Positions 1 through 8,412 of a stretch of DNA of 64,000 nt are shown piece by piece. Source of the DNA: Oceanospirillaceae bacterium. GTDB lineage: Bacteria; Pseudomonadota; Gammaproteobacteria; Pseudomonadales; Balneatricaceae. The stretch is from the NCBI GenBank assembly GCA_013215375.1, contig JABSRB010000010.1, forward strand, positions 62,001 to 126,000. The letters run 5' to 3'. Positions within the stretch are counted from its first letter, which is position 1. The number at the start of each line of letters is the position of its first letter. The notes beneath the pieces are model-generated. The model was not told the origin of the DNA and made no database searches. It saw nothing but the letters and a program-made list of their open reading frames with translations. The translations under genes were made by a program, and so were the position numbers.

Positions 1-737
1 ACACTGCAAGCTCTTACCTTATCGATACCGCGCTGTAACTGAGCTACCGTTTCTATCGGGACATCTAGTGAGAGCGCGTAATAAGCGTGGGATTTATTCA
101 AAGTGTACACCACCTCATAGTCATTGGGATCAAAACCATGATCTGATAACAGCAATTTTGCCGTGTATTCAGAGTACGCCCACAGATCAATACGTCCTAG
201 TGCCAGCATCCCCACCAGTGACTTGGCATAGGGTGTGGTAAGCAAATTACCCTGGTCATAGACAATATTTCGCACTAACTGCATGGCAACATCATCGCGG
301 ATCCCGCCGACTAAATATTTTTTAATATCATGTTCATTTTGAATTTCAATGTAATGATCTTTTCTGGCTAGCAAGACGTTTTTAACCGCGGTAATTGGGC
401 CGGCCCACTGGAATAAATGCTCTCTTTTTTCGGTGCGATTAGTACTAAATAACATGATGTTTTCAGCGGTCATCGCCGCGCGATATGCCCTTGGCCAAGG
501 TTGAGTTTTTATCTTGCTAGTATCTAATACTAAACCCAGCTGCCCATAAGCCTCCTTAAGCATGCGCACTGAGACGCCGTCAGCTTCACCGTTATGGTTG
601 ATATAGTTATAAGGTGGGTATTCTTCAGTGAGTAGCTCTAAATCTTGTAGGCTCGCAGCCATCGTTAGCGGCGCAGAAAAGAGCCACAACAGGCTCATAA
701 AGGTATAGATAACAGTCTTAAGGACAAGATTTCTCAT
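1..737 (-). CDS. Periplasmic solute-binding protein, family 3 (partial, runs off the window)
   Basis: The first 245 residues are visible, reading from an ATG at 735-737 towards base 1 with no stop. The protein begins with a basic N-region and a hydrophobic stretch ending in an APLTMAAS-type signal-peptidase site. It continues with the E-E-Y-P-P-Y-N-Y and RAYRAAM segments typical of polar-amino-acid binding proteins (SBP_bac_3, COG0834). It lies 72 bases downstream of the phosphonate permease on the same strand, so it is probably the last gene of that operon. Its ligand cannot be read from sequence. It could be a second receptor for the same transporter or a separate sensor-type binding protein. 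The C-terminus is outside the window. Confidence 0.75.
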   Translation of the reverse strand, partial: MRNLVLKTVIYTFMSLLWLFSAPLTMAASLQDLELLTEEYPPYNYINHNGEADGVSVRMLKEAYGQLGLVLDTSKIKTQPWPRAYRAAMTAENIMLFSTNRTEKREHLFQWAGPITAVKNVLLARKDHYIEIQNEHDIKKYLVGGIRDDVAMQLVRNIVYDQGNLLTTPYAKSLVGMLALGRIDLWAYSEYTAKLLLSDHGFDPNDYEVVYTLNKSHAYYALSLDVPIETVAQLQRGIDKVRACS

Positions 738-809
738 TTATGTATCCAATAATTAACGCTGCCAAGATGTGGATAAGTCCTGTCCATTACTGACCTATTC
801 ACAGTCGCC

Positions 810-2321
810 TTAGTCTTTAGATCTCACTCTTATATGACTATCGTTAAACAACAATTGTATTTTCCGGGAGCATTGATCGAGCGCTACATTCAATAATGCA
901 GTGATAAGCAGTAGGGCTAAAGCACGATCAAAACGTAAATCTTCAAAGGCTGAGTCAATGTAAAAACCTAATGTGGCAATACCTAATACACCTAAAATGG
1001 CGCTTTCGCGCAGTATGATTTCAGCCCGGTACATCAATAACGAAATAAACTGGGGGTAACTCTTGGGCAGCACTTTATAAAAATAACGGCTAAATGACAT
1101 CTTTGCAGCACGGTAATCGCCATCCACACGGCGCTGTAATAAATAACAAATCAAACCTGCATTGTGAATAGCCAGTGCGATAACTGCCGCCAGCATTGAG
1201 GGACCTAACAATAGTAACAAGATAAAGGCCAAAATGTATTCAGGAGTCGAACGCATGATTAACAGAGCACTGGCGCTGAATTTATCTACCAGCCAGTTAT
1301 CTTTAAACACAGCAACATTAGGTGCTAACAACATACAACACAGTGCCGTCGCAGCAACCGCCATCACCGACAATAGTACGGTATTAACCACCCCTTGCAG
1401 TCCCTGTAACATCACTAAATCACTCAGCCAACTTAGGTAACCAAGTACAATTTCTAGGACTGAATACCCTTGATTTTGCAGGCTAGCGGGCCAAATATCG
1501 GCACTGACAAAACGCCAAATATTCGCGTTGGAGTTAATAAAGTCATTGCTCGGCAAAAAATAGATTGATAACAGCAAATACAGCGGTAATAGGCCTAACT
1601 TCAGCCAATATTTAATACTGGCAATTAATAAGTAAAACGCCAGCAGTAAAGCGCCCGCATAAGAGTAATCACCTTGCTTAAACGCGGTCTCTAAATGGAA
1701 ACCTATAGTCGGCAGACCGACAAAACCCAGCACTGCGCTAGTGCGCACCCCACACTCAAAACGGTAGCGCAAATACGCGCTCATCTCCCCCCATACCTGT
1801 GGCATTAACACGTACAAAAAGTAGCTGAATTTAGCAGCGCCCTGCAGCCGTAATTGGTCTACTTTAAGCGGTGCCTGTTGGTATATATCGTGAAATACCC
1901 GCGCAAAAGTACAAGCGTAGGGAATGGCAATGGCCAGTATCGCACTGCTGGCAGACAAGCCGAATATTTGAATAAAAATTAGCGCCCAAAACAACTCGTG
2001 AATAGCACGAAAAAAAGCGCAGAGGCCACGTACTAGTGAATTTTGATAGAGCAGTGATAATATAAAACCTGCCACTACTGAGGTACTGACCCCCAGTAGC
2101 GCATACGCCAAAGTGTAGAGCAAATCGTAAACTAGCGAGAGTGGCTGTTCTACACTGGGGCGAAACAATCCACTGAGCATTGTCTTAAAATGCGGCCAGG
2201 GCTCAGCAGTGTATATTTGCACATCGCCGAGTATATAAGCGGCCACGCCTGCCAATAAAAGCCATAAACTAAAGTTACGCAGCTTGATCCCCTCGCTGCG
2301 GCCCCTGAAAAAGTTATTCAC
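810..2321 (-). CDS. phnE: Phosphonate-type ABC transporter permease, fused double PhnE
   Basis: This inner-membrane permease of 503 residues is about twice the usual PhnE length, because it contains two complete permease domains in tandem. Each half carries an EAA loop that docks the ATPase: one around residues 180-230 (R-T-S-A-V-L-G-F-V-G-L-P-T-I-G-F) and one around 435-480 (R-E-S-A-I-L-G-V-L-G-I-A-T-L-G-F). About twelve hydrophobic segments are visible. The gene starts inside the end of phnC with a 4-base overlap, indicating translational coupling. With phnC and phnD it forms a phosphonate or phosphite-type importer. A single polypeptide would replace the PhnE homodimer. The substrate is inferred from family only. 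Confidence 0.88.
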   Translation of the reverse strand: MNNFFRGRSEGIKLRNFSLWLLLAGVAAYILGDVQIYTAEPWPHFKTMLSGLFRPSVEQPLSLVYDLLYTLAYALLGVSTSVVAGFILSLLYQNSLVRGLCAFFRAIHELFWALIFIQIFGLSASSAILAIAIPYACTFARVFHDIYQQAPLKVDQLRLQGAAKFSYFLYVLMPQVWGEMSAYLRYRFECGVRTSAVLGFVGLPTIGFHLETAFKQGDYSYAGALLLAFYLLIASIKYWLKLGLLPLYLLLSIYFLPSNDFINSNANIWRFVSADIWPASLQNQGYSVLEIVLGYLSWLSDLVMLQGLQGVVNTVLLSVMAVAATALCCMLLAPNVAVFKDNWLVDKFSASALLIMRSTPEYILAFILLLLLGPSMLAAVIALAIHNAGLICYLLQRRVDGDYRAAKMSFSRYFYKVLPKSYPQFISLLMYRAEIILRESAILGVLGIATLGFYIDSAFEDLRFDRALALLLITALLNVALDQCSRKIQLLFNDSHIRVRSKD

Positions 2322-2968
2322 AGGTACAGTTGTTCCAATGCCTGTGCAGAAACCTCAGAGGCCGGCGCATCTAAAACTATTTCACCTTGTTTTAGACCGA
2401 TGATTCTATCAAAGTAGCGCAGCGCTAAACCCCGATCATGCAGTGCAATAATATTGGTATCGTGTCGCTCTAAGATCGCCTCGATCACCGCACAAGCTTT
2501 GACTGAATCTAAGTTTGATACTGGCTCATCGCCTATAAAAATCGCCCGCTGCTGATAAAAGGCACGAGCTACCGCGACACGTTGTTGTTGCCCACCAGAG
2601 AGTTTATTGACTGTATCAAAGAGTTTTTCCTCTATCTGTAATTGCGCGGCAATAACACTGATCTGCAAAAGCTCAGCAGGGTTTGGTCGCAACAAATTAA
2701 GCAGATTTTTAAACGCACCAAACTCGGCAAGTTTAGCCAGATAAATATTATTGTAACTGTTTAAACCCGCCACCAAATCACGTGTTTGCGTGCAGTAGGC
2801 GATATCTAAAGGATGCTGCTGCGCCAACAAGTTCAACAGCGTAGATTTCCCCACGCCACTAGCACCGACTAAGGCAACATTTTCACCTGCTGCAATCGAT
2901 AAGCTAATATCTTTTAATACTTGCTGGTGGTGATAGGAAAAGCAGCTGTTTTTCAGCGTAAATAACAT
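2318..2968 (-). CDS. phnC: Phosphonate-type ABC transporter ATP-binding protein
   Basis: This cytoplasmic ATPase subunit has 216 residues. The Walker A motif G-A-S-G-V-G-K-S-T is at residues 35-43, the signature L-S-G-G-Q-Q-Q-R at 123-130, Walker B I-F-I-G-D-E-P at 143-149 and the switch histidine at 177. It is somewhat shorter than a typical PhnC (about 240-260), mainly between Walker A and the signature. It starts 5 bases after phnD and overlaps phnE by 4 bases, so the three genes form one transcript. It powers import through the fused PhnE. A different oxyanion such as phosphite is possible within this family. Confidence 0.87.
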   Translation of the reverse strand: MLFTLKNSCFSYHHQQVLKDISLSIAAGENVALVGASGVGKSTLLNLLAQQHPLDIAYCTQTRDLVAGLNSYNNIYLAKLAEFGAFKNLLNLLRPNPAELLQISVIAAQLQIEEKLFDTVNKLSGGQQQRVAVARAFYQQRAIFIGDEPVSNLDSVKACAVIEAILERHDTNIIALHDRGLALRYFDRIIGLKQGEIVLDAPASEVSAQALEQLYL

Positions 2969-2973
2969 AGCAA

Positions 2974-3855
2974 TTAAGGCGCGATTAAATCGAGTTGCAC
3001 AGCCGTGGATTTTATCGCTTGATAGTCTTGATTTTTAGCCGGTATAAAACCGGAACGTGGAAATTGCTTTAATAGCTCAGGTGAGGTGATACCTAATAGC
3101 GCCGTTTGTACTTTGGCACTAAAGCCCGCACCAAATTCACTGTCAACACCGGCGCGAATACTCCACTGATAATCGACATAATTGGGTGTTTGCCAAATCA
3201 CTTGTACTTTTTTAGTATCAATTTTTCCGGCGCTAAGCATGCTCTGCCACACTTGATAGTTCACCGCGCCCACTTGAAAAGCACCTGCCTGAACTTGGTT
3301 AATAGTCAAACTGTGATCACCACTAAACCCTACTGCTTTAAACAATTGTTGCGGTGACTGCTGCAAGTGCTTACGAATGTAATACTCAGGCATCAAACGC
3401 CCCGAGGTAGAGCCTTTGCTGCCAAAGGTAAATGTTTTACCGGCAATAGCTTTAGGGAAATCTTTACTCGCTGTTAAACCAGTGCTGTGGTGGGCAATAA
3501 AATAGCTGCTAAATTGTCGATCTTCGATCCCCTGCGCAATCGCTTGTGATCCTGGCACTAACTGACGCGCTCGCACTCCAGAGAGACCGCCAAACCAAGC
3601 GAGTTGCACTTGATTATTACGAAATGCAGTAATCGCAGCGGCATAAGATTTAACCGGAATATACTTCACAGTGACGTTCAGCTCAATCGCTAAATAGTCC
3701 GCTACTTTTTGAAAACGCAGCCGTAATTGACTCTGATCTTGATCGGGAATCGCGGTAAAAGTTAACACTTTATCAACACTCTCCACAGCACCTTGCACAG
3801 TAGAACCCAGCAAGGAGAGTAGCGATAGCGACAGACACAGAGATTTGAAAAACAT
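2974..3855 (-). CDS. phnD: Phosphonate-type ABC transporter, periplasmic binding protein
   Basis: The open frame extends upstream to 3960, but the ATG at 3853-3855 is preferred because it puts a clean signal peptide (MFFKSLCLSLSLLSLLG...VQGA) at the N-terminus; the upstream 35 residues look like untranslated leader. The mature protein has the PhnD/PtxB features: an F-T-A-I-P-D-Q-D start, W-F-G-G-L-S-G around residue 90, F-G-S-K-G-S-T-S-G-R-L-M-P around 145 and a V-G-A-V-N-Y segment. These are the loops that bind the phosphonate group in the family. First gene of the operon phnD-phnC-phnE-SBP. The natural ligand (2-aminoethylphosphonate, a trimethylated analogue, or phosphite) cannot be decided from sequence. 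Confidence 0.87.
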   Translation of the reverse strand: MFFKSLCLSLSLLSLLGSTVQGAVESVDKVLTFTAIPDQDQSQLRLRFQKVADYLAIELNVTVKYIPVKSYAAAITAFRNNQVQLAWFGGLSGVRARQLVPGSQAIAQGIEDRQFSSYFIAHHSTGLTASKDFPKAIAGKTFTFGSKGSTSGRLMPEYYIRKHLQQSPQQLFKAVGFSGDHSLTINQVQAGAFQVGAVNYQVWQSMLSAGKIDTKKVQVIWQTPNYVDYQWSIRAGVDSEFGAGFSAKVQTALLGITSPELLKQFPRSGFIPAKNQDYQAIKSTAVQLDLIAP

Positions 3856-4338
3856 AATGGATGGCTCTACGGATAAAAAGCGCACATCATAGCAGATCGT
3901 CACGGGGAACAGGAGGACTCTCTCTTTGGCCAAGTCAACATCAAGCTCAAAAGCCTTCATTGCTCATGCCAATTTCAACTGAGCCATTGCATAAAAGTTA
4001 TCACTCCTCAGTATTTCTGCGATGTTAGTTAATGCACAAAAAAAGATTCTCATGAAATGTTATGGGAAGAAAACCTCCTCTCACCCTTCACCACAACCCT
4101 TATATACTGCGGCATAACGATAATTACTGCTATTTTTGAAAATATCCCACTCGCTATTTCTATAAATTTCTCAAGGTAAAAAATGGTCATTTTTCCAGAA
4201 AACCCCATCCCTTTTATACATCGTCAAGCATGCAGACACCCAGCGGTGACATTGACTTGATTGGAGCGGCTTTTATACTGATTTTAAATACTATAAAACG
4301 CTGTTAACTACCTGCACTTGCTTTGAGATATTATACTT
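3856..4338. other. Divergent intergenic region upstream of phnD and the metallophosphoesterase gene
   Basis: This 480-base non-coding region must hold the promoters of the phosphonate operon (leftward) and of the gene at 4339 (rightward). It is AT-rich between 4100 and 4330. No convincing Pho box, hairpin or repeat was recognised by eye. Confidence 0.5.
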
Positions 4339-5190
4339 ATGAATCTGCTGCACATTTCCGATATTCACTTCGGGCCATACCACTGGAACGCTGACGACGC
4401 ACTTTTACTGACCCGCTTAAACCAGTGCAATGCCGATATCATTCTCAATACCGGGGACTTAACTTCAGATTCACTACCTGAAGAATTTGAACAAATGCAA
4501 AGTTTCCTAGGCCAACTGCACTGTCCCAATATTGTCTCTATCATGGGTAACCACGACAAGTATTCTAAACGCTCACACGAACTATTTCGCAAGTACATCT
4601 ATGATGGAGACTTCATCGAGCCTAAAGACCCGCTGCGGGTAAAAAAAGCCAAAGTATTCATTGACTCAAGCACTATTAATTTAGATATTCATTTCAGTGA
4701 AATTAACTATTTGCGCTGCTTTGAAATCAACGGCGAAAAAGTACTGATGATTTGTGTTGATAGTACTATATTCCAAAACGACTACGGCCTTATGGAAGAG
4801 CAAATCATCGCGGCACTGAGTGACGAGCTAGGAAAAGGTAAATACGACCGTAAACTCCTGTTGAGCCATCACTCTGTGTTGGCTACCGACAACGATCCAC
4901 TAATCAATTCAAAACGTTTGACCGACTTTGTCTTAGAGCATGACATAGAAGCTGTATTTTGCGGACATACACACGAACTAGATATAGTGCAGCTATCTGA
5001 CTTGATACGCGGCACTAAGTTTCGCCAGTTTATGTGCGGATCACTTTCCTCACAAAATATCGCTCGTGAAGTCAATATGTTCTGCACTTACGAGAACTTT
5101 GGCACTGCAGATGAAATTATAACCATCACTAGAATTTATCCCACTGCAACAGGATTAGAATTTGTGGATAGCCACATAGGTCAGCGCTAG
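4339..5190 (+). CDS. Calcineurin-like metallophosphoesterase
   Basis: The protein has 283 residues and no signal peptide, so it is cytoplasmic. All five metallophosphoesterase blocks are present in order: D-I-H-F near residue 8, N-T-G-D-L-T-S-D near 38, M-G-N-H-D near 68, L-L-S-H-H-S near 175 and F-C-G-H-T-H-E near 207. These bind two metal ions and cleave phosphomonoesters or diesters. The layout resembles CpdA-type cyclic-nucleotide phosphodiesterases, but DNA-repair-type or other small-molecule phosphatases share it. Monocistronic, between the phosphonate operon (divergent) and a LysR gene. The substrate is unknown; proximity to phosphonate uptake is suggestive only. Confidence 0.8.
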   Translation: MNLLHISDIHFGPYHWNADDALLLTRLNQCNADIILNTGDLTSDSLPEEFEQMQSFLGQLHCPNIVSIMGNHDKYSKRSHELFRKYIYDGDFIEPKDPLRVKKAKVFIDSSTINLDIHFSEINYLRCFEINGEKVLMICVDSTIFQNDYGLMEEQIIAALSDELGKGKYDRKLLLSHHSVLATDNDPLINSKRLTDFVLEHDIEAVFCGHTHELDIVQLSDLIRGTKFRQFMCGSLSSQNIAREVNMFCTYENFGTADEIITITRIYPTATGLEFVDSHIGQR

Positions 5191-5341
5191 GAGCCTAACC
5201 GATTTTAAGCGTTAGACTGCCCTTTCCTATTACTCTTTTGGATCATATATACTGAGTCGACAGCCGAGGGCCACGCATCTAAACACCTCGGCTATTGCCT
5301 TGGATGCCAATGATAAGCTAGAAAGTCAGAAGTGATTTATT

Positions 5342-6283
5342 ATGGAACTTAAATGGCTAGAAGATTTTATCAGTTTATCCACAACCGGTAATTTTCGTAT
5401 TTCCAGCGAGCAACGCTTTGTCTCGCAACCGGCTTTTAGTCGACGCATTAAATCCCTTGAAACATGGGTCGGCGCTGAATTAATCGATCGATCAATTCAG
5501 CCGGTAACACTGACCGAGCCCGGCCGAGAGTTCAAACCTATTGCACAATTAATCATCAGCAAAGCTTACCAAATACGCAGTGATATTCGCGGACAATCCA
5601 TAGAGCTGCGTGAACATCTTAATTTTTCCTCACTAAGTACTTTGGCGCAATTCTTCATTCCCCATTGGCTAAAGCAGCACAGTGATATATTCAACATTGA
5701 TTTTATTAGTGTACGCTCTGATTTTATGGGCCTTGAGTCATACTTGGCGTCACTGGACTCTGCCGAGACGGACTTTTTTATCGGTTATCAAGACAAGTCT
5801 CAATCAATGATCATCGATCCCCTTAAATATTCTTCTCTGCTACTCGCCACAGAGTTGTTACTACCGGTTGTCAGCCCTGATCCGCAGGGTAATCCGCGCT
5901 GGTGGCTACCCGATAAACCAAAAGCTGCCATTCCCTATCTGCGCACTAATTCACACACCGATAAAAACCACTCGCATTTATACTGGTCTGTAGGCCACCA
6001 CATTCAAACCCATTACGCAGAGCTTAGTTTTAATACTGTTTATGAAGCCTCCTGCTTAAGCGCAATAAAAGCGATGGTATTACAGGGGTTTGGCGTGGCA
6101 TGGTTACCACTGTCAATGGTCAAAGACGACCTCGCAAGCGGTGCTCTATTGCGCGCCGCCGATACTAGTAGTGAAATACAGGTCGATATCAAAATTTTTA
6201 AGAGTACCGGTAATCATAGTATGAAATTGCACAAGTATTGGCAGGCACTTAGCGCAAAACATAAATTCGGCAATTGCATCTAG
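5342..6283 (+). CDS. LysR-family transcriptional regulator, paralogue A
   Basis: The 313-residue protein has the LysR winged helix-turn-helix at residues 1-60 (F-R-I-S-S-E-Q-R-F-V-S-Q-P-A-F-S-R-R-I) and a periplasmic-binding-protein-like effector domain after it. It is clearly paralogous to the regulator at 12876-13862: both begin M-E-L-K-W-L-E-D-F-I-S-L-S, have the same helix and keep the same C-terminal A-M-V-L segment. It converges with the asparaginase gene, their stop codons only 6 bases apart. By position it is likely to control asparagine or amino-acid use; that is inference. Confidence 0.88.
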   Translation: MELKWLEDFISLSTTGNFRISSEQRFVSQPAFSRRIKSLETWVGAELIDRSIQPVTLTEPGREFKPIAQLIISKAYQIRSDIRGQSIELREHLNFSSLSTLAQFFIPHWLKQHSDIFNIDFISVRSDFMGLESYLASLDSAETDFFIGYQDKSQSMIIDPLKYSSLLLATELLLPVVSPDPQGNPRWWLPDKPKAAIPYLRTNSHTDKNHSHLYWSVGHHIQTHYAELSFNTVYEASCLSAIKAMVLQGFGVAWLPLSMVKDDLASGALLRAADTSSEIQVDIKIFKSTGNHSMKLHKYWQALSAKHKFGNCI

Positions 6284-6289
6284 CGAAGC

Positions 6290-7294
6290 TTACAACCAAG
6301 AACTCGCAGCGCGAATCTCCCCCACTTGTACACCTTGTGAGTTTACCAAGCTTGGCGCACTGTAGCAGCGCAACGCGTCTTGCTCTGCTTTGTCCAGTAT
6401 TTTCAAATGTAACAGAATAGCCATTAGCGCCACAGATCTTGCGCGGGCACTACCGTCTGCTATTTTTAAGGCGATTCCCAAACCTTGTCCCGGGAGCCAG
6501 GCAATAAACACCCCCTCAGCACCTGTTTTGGCCAGCACAGCTCCCCGGGTTACCCGATTCAAATCAGTGACTAATGTATCACTACCGGCCATATATAATG
6601 GATTGTTTACGATGGCTTGGTTTATGGTCATTATCGCCGAGCTGCGCTTAGCCGGAAAACAGCTGGAGTCTCCTAAGCGAGCAGCTCCTATCGCTAGGGA
6701 AACTAGCGGCATTGATGGGGCAGGAAAGCCACAGCCATCAACGCCAATATTTGCGCTGCTGAAGTCAAAATCGACCATCTCAGACACCGCTTTCAACCCC
6801 AAGCGCTGCACTGGGTGCTGTAAGTCACAATAATTGTTCAGTGGTGCTTTGATATGCATCGCCGTGGTTAAAAAACCTAAGTGTTTTCCCGAACAATTAT
6901 GGTGTATACGGGAACTCGACTGTCCATTGGCCGCTAATACCCTTGCTGCTTTTCCGTCTTCTGGCCAGGCGCAACCACAAGCCAGATGCTGCTCATTCAA
7001 TCCCAGGCGCTGCAACCAACGCTCCAGCACTTCTGTGTGGGCTGTTTCTCCCTGGTGTGAAGCGCAGCTCATGGTGATTTCACGATCACTAAGCTGATAG
7101 TGATCACTTGCCTCTGACTCAATCATTGCAATGGCCAGCATAGGCTTAAGCGCTGAGCGAGGAAATATAATTTGATTAACATCTCCCCAGCTGTGCAGTA
7201 GTTCACCACGCTGATTACAGACTGCAGCGGCACCGTAGTGCCTACTCTCCACCAGATTATTGCGGGTAAGTTCAACAAACATATCGAATGACAT
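6290..7294 (-). CDS. L-asparaginase II, Rhizobium etli type (class 3)
   Basis: A 334-residue cytoplasmic enzyme of the Asparaginase_II family, which hydrolyses L-asparagine to aspartate and ammonia. The family's beta-lactamase-like S-x-x-K pair is at S47-K50 (R-S-A-L-K-P). Further conserved positions are S79 in S-C-A-S-H-Q-G-E, C134 and K137 in N-C-S-G-K-H, and C188 in V-D-G-C-G-F-P. From memory of the R. etli structures, a third cysteine near residue 248 would complete the zinc site; I see none there (N-R-V-T-R-G). The gene is upstream of, and co-directional with, the aap genes, with a 280-base gap after aapP. The pairing suggests asparagine is imported and deamidated. Confidence 0.85.
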   Translation of the reverse strand: MSFDMFVELTRNNLVESRHYGAAAVCNQRGELLHSWGDVNQIIFPRSALKPMLAIAMIESEASDHYQLSDREITMSCASHQGETAHTEVLERWLQRLGLNEQHLACGCAWPEDGKAARVLAANGQSSSRIHHNCSGKHLGFLTTAMHIKAPLNNYCDLQHPVQRLGLKAVSEMVDFDFSSANIGVDGCGFPAPSMPLVSLAIGAARLGDSSCFPAKRSSAIMTINQAIVNNPLYMAGSDTLVTDLNRVTRGAVLAKTGAEGVFIAWLPGQGLGIALKIADGSARARSVALMAILLHLKILDKAEQDALRCYSAPSLVNSQGVQVGEIRAASSWL

Positions 7295-7490
7295 CGGCCT
7301 AATTCCACGTCGAAAAATAGTACTTAAGATTAAGTTTCTATCTCCTGTTCGTCCAATACAAAAATCGACAGATGTAATGCAATAAATCTATGACTGTATG
7401 AATAGCCATTCTTCAAGCAACGTTAAGATGCGCAGCCGCTGGGGTTTTATATAAAAAGTGTTTTTATTGGCGAAGTAGGAGGTCTTTGAA

Positions 7491-7557
7491 GGGGTACCGG
7501 GTAATCACCAGCTCCACAGGGAGCCAGTGTTGAACAAATATTAAACTGTCCGTACCC
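7491..7557 (-). terminator. Possible stem-loop downstream of aapP
   Basis: Bases G-G-G-T-A-C-(C)-G-G near 7492 can pair with C-C-G-T-A-C-C-C at 7550-7557, enclosing a second imperfect hairpin (CCAGCTCC/GGAGCCAG). It lies just after the aapP stop in the direction of transcription. No clear U-run follows, so it may be a weak terminator or only a processing structure. Confidence 0.3.
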
Positions 7558-7575
7558 GTTTTTCGAGGCGAATAC

Positions 7576-8364
7576 TTATAGAATTTGACTGAGGAACAGT
7601 TGAGTACGCTGATGTTGTGGGTTTTCGAAGAAGGCGTTTGGTTCGTTCTCCTCTACAATATCACCCTCATCCATGAAAATAACCCGATCGGCAATGGTCT
7701 TGGCGAAGGCCATTTCGTGAGTGACGACAATCATCGACATACCGGTATCCGCCAACTCAATCATTACATCAAGTACTTCCTTAATCATTTCTGGATCCAG
7801 CGCCGAGGTGGGCTCATCGAACAACATGATCTTTGGGCTCATGCACAGTGACCGAGCAATCGCGACACGCTGTTGCTGTCCACCGGATAATTGTCCAGGA
7901 TATTTATCAGCTTGCTCCGGAATTTTCACCCGCTTTAAATAGTGCATGGCGTTTTCAATGGCATCCGCCTTGGACATTTTACGCACCCAGATAGGGCCTA
8001 AAGTTAAATTTTCCAAGATGGTGAGGTGAGGAAATAAGTTGAAATTTTGAAAGACCATACCCACTTCAGTGCGGATGTGATCTAAATTCTTCAAATTTTC
8101 GCCCAATAAGATGCCATCTACTACGATGTCACCTTCCTGGTGCTCTTCAAGCGCATTTATACAGCGAATCAAGGTAGATTTCCCTGAGCCGGAAGGCCCG
8201 CAAATTACAATGCGCTCGCCTTTGTGTAACGTTAAGTCTATGTCTCTTAGAACGTGGAAGTCGCCATACCACTTATTCATTTTGTTAATTTCAATAATAA
8301 TTTCGTTAGAGGCAGCCGAGGACAATTGGCCCTGGGTCTGCGTTGCTGCTGTAGAGTCTGTCAT
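7576..8364 (-). CDS. aapP: General L-amino-acid ABC transporter, ATP-binding protein
   Basis: The 262-residue cytoplasmic ATPase is of the GlnQ/HisP/AapP type. After an N-terminal extension of about 20 residues come Walker [10 protein letters not shown] (near 57), the polar-amino-acid-type Q-loop [11 protein letters not shown], signature [14 protein letters not shown] and Walker [14 protein letters not shown]. The switch segment V-V-T-H-E-M is complete. Last gene of the aapJQMP set, 48 bases after aapM. The AapP assignment rests on the neighbouring long permeases, which are specific to Aap systems. Confidence 0.92.
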   Translation of the reverse strand: MTDSTAATQTQGQLSSAASNEIIIEINKMNKWYGDFHVLRDIDLTLHKGERIVICGPSGSGKSTLIRCINALEEHQEGDIVVDGILLGENLKNLDHIRTEVGMVFQNFNLFPHLTILENLTLGPIWVRKMSKADAIENAMHYLKRVKIPEQADKYPGQLSGGQQQRVAIARSLCMSPKIMLFDEPTSALDPEMIKEVLDVMIELADTGMSMIVVTHEMAFAKTIADRVIFMDEGDIVEENEPNAFFENPQHQRTQLFLSQIL

Positions 8365-8412
8365 ACTATCTATCCTGTAAATATGTTGTATGTTGCCAGT
8401 GGCTGCAAATTT

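Noticed and set aside
6390-6833. A 147-codon plus-strand frame opposite the asparaginase gene
   Set aside because: Antisense shadow; the asparaginase frame has catalytic motifs and this one has none.
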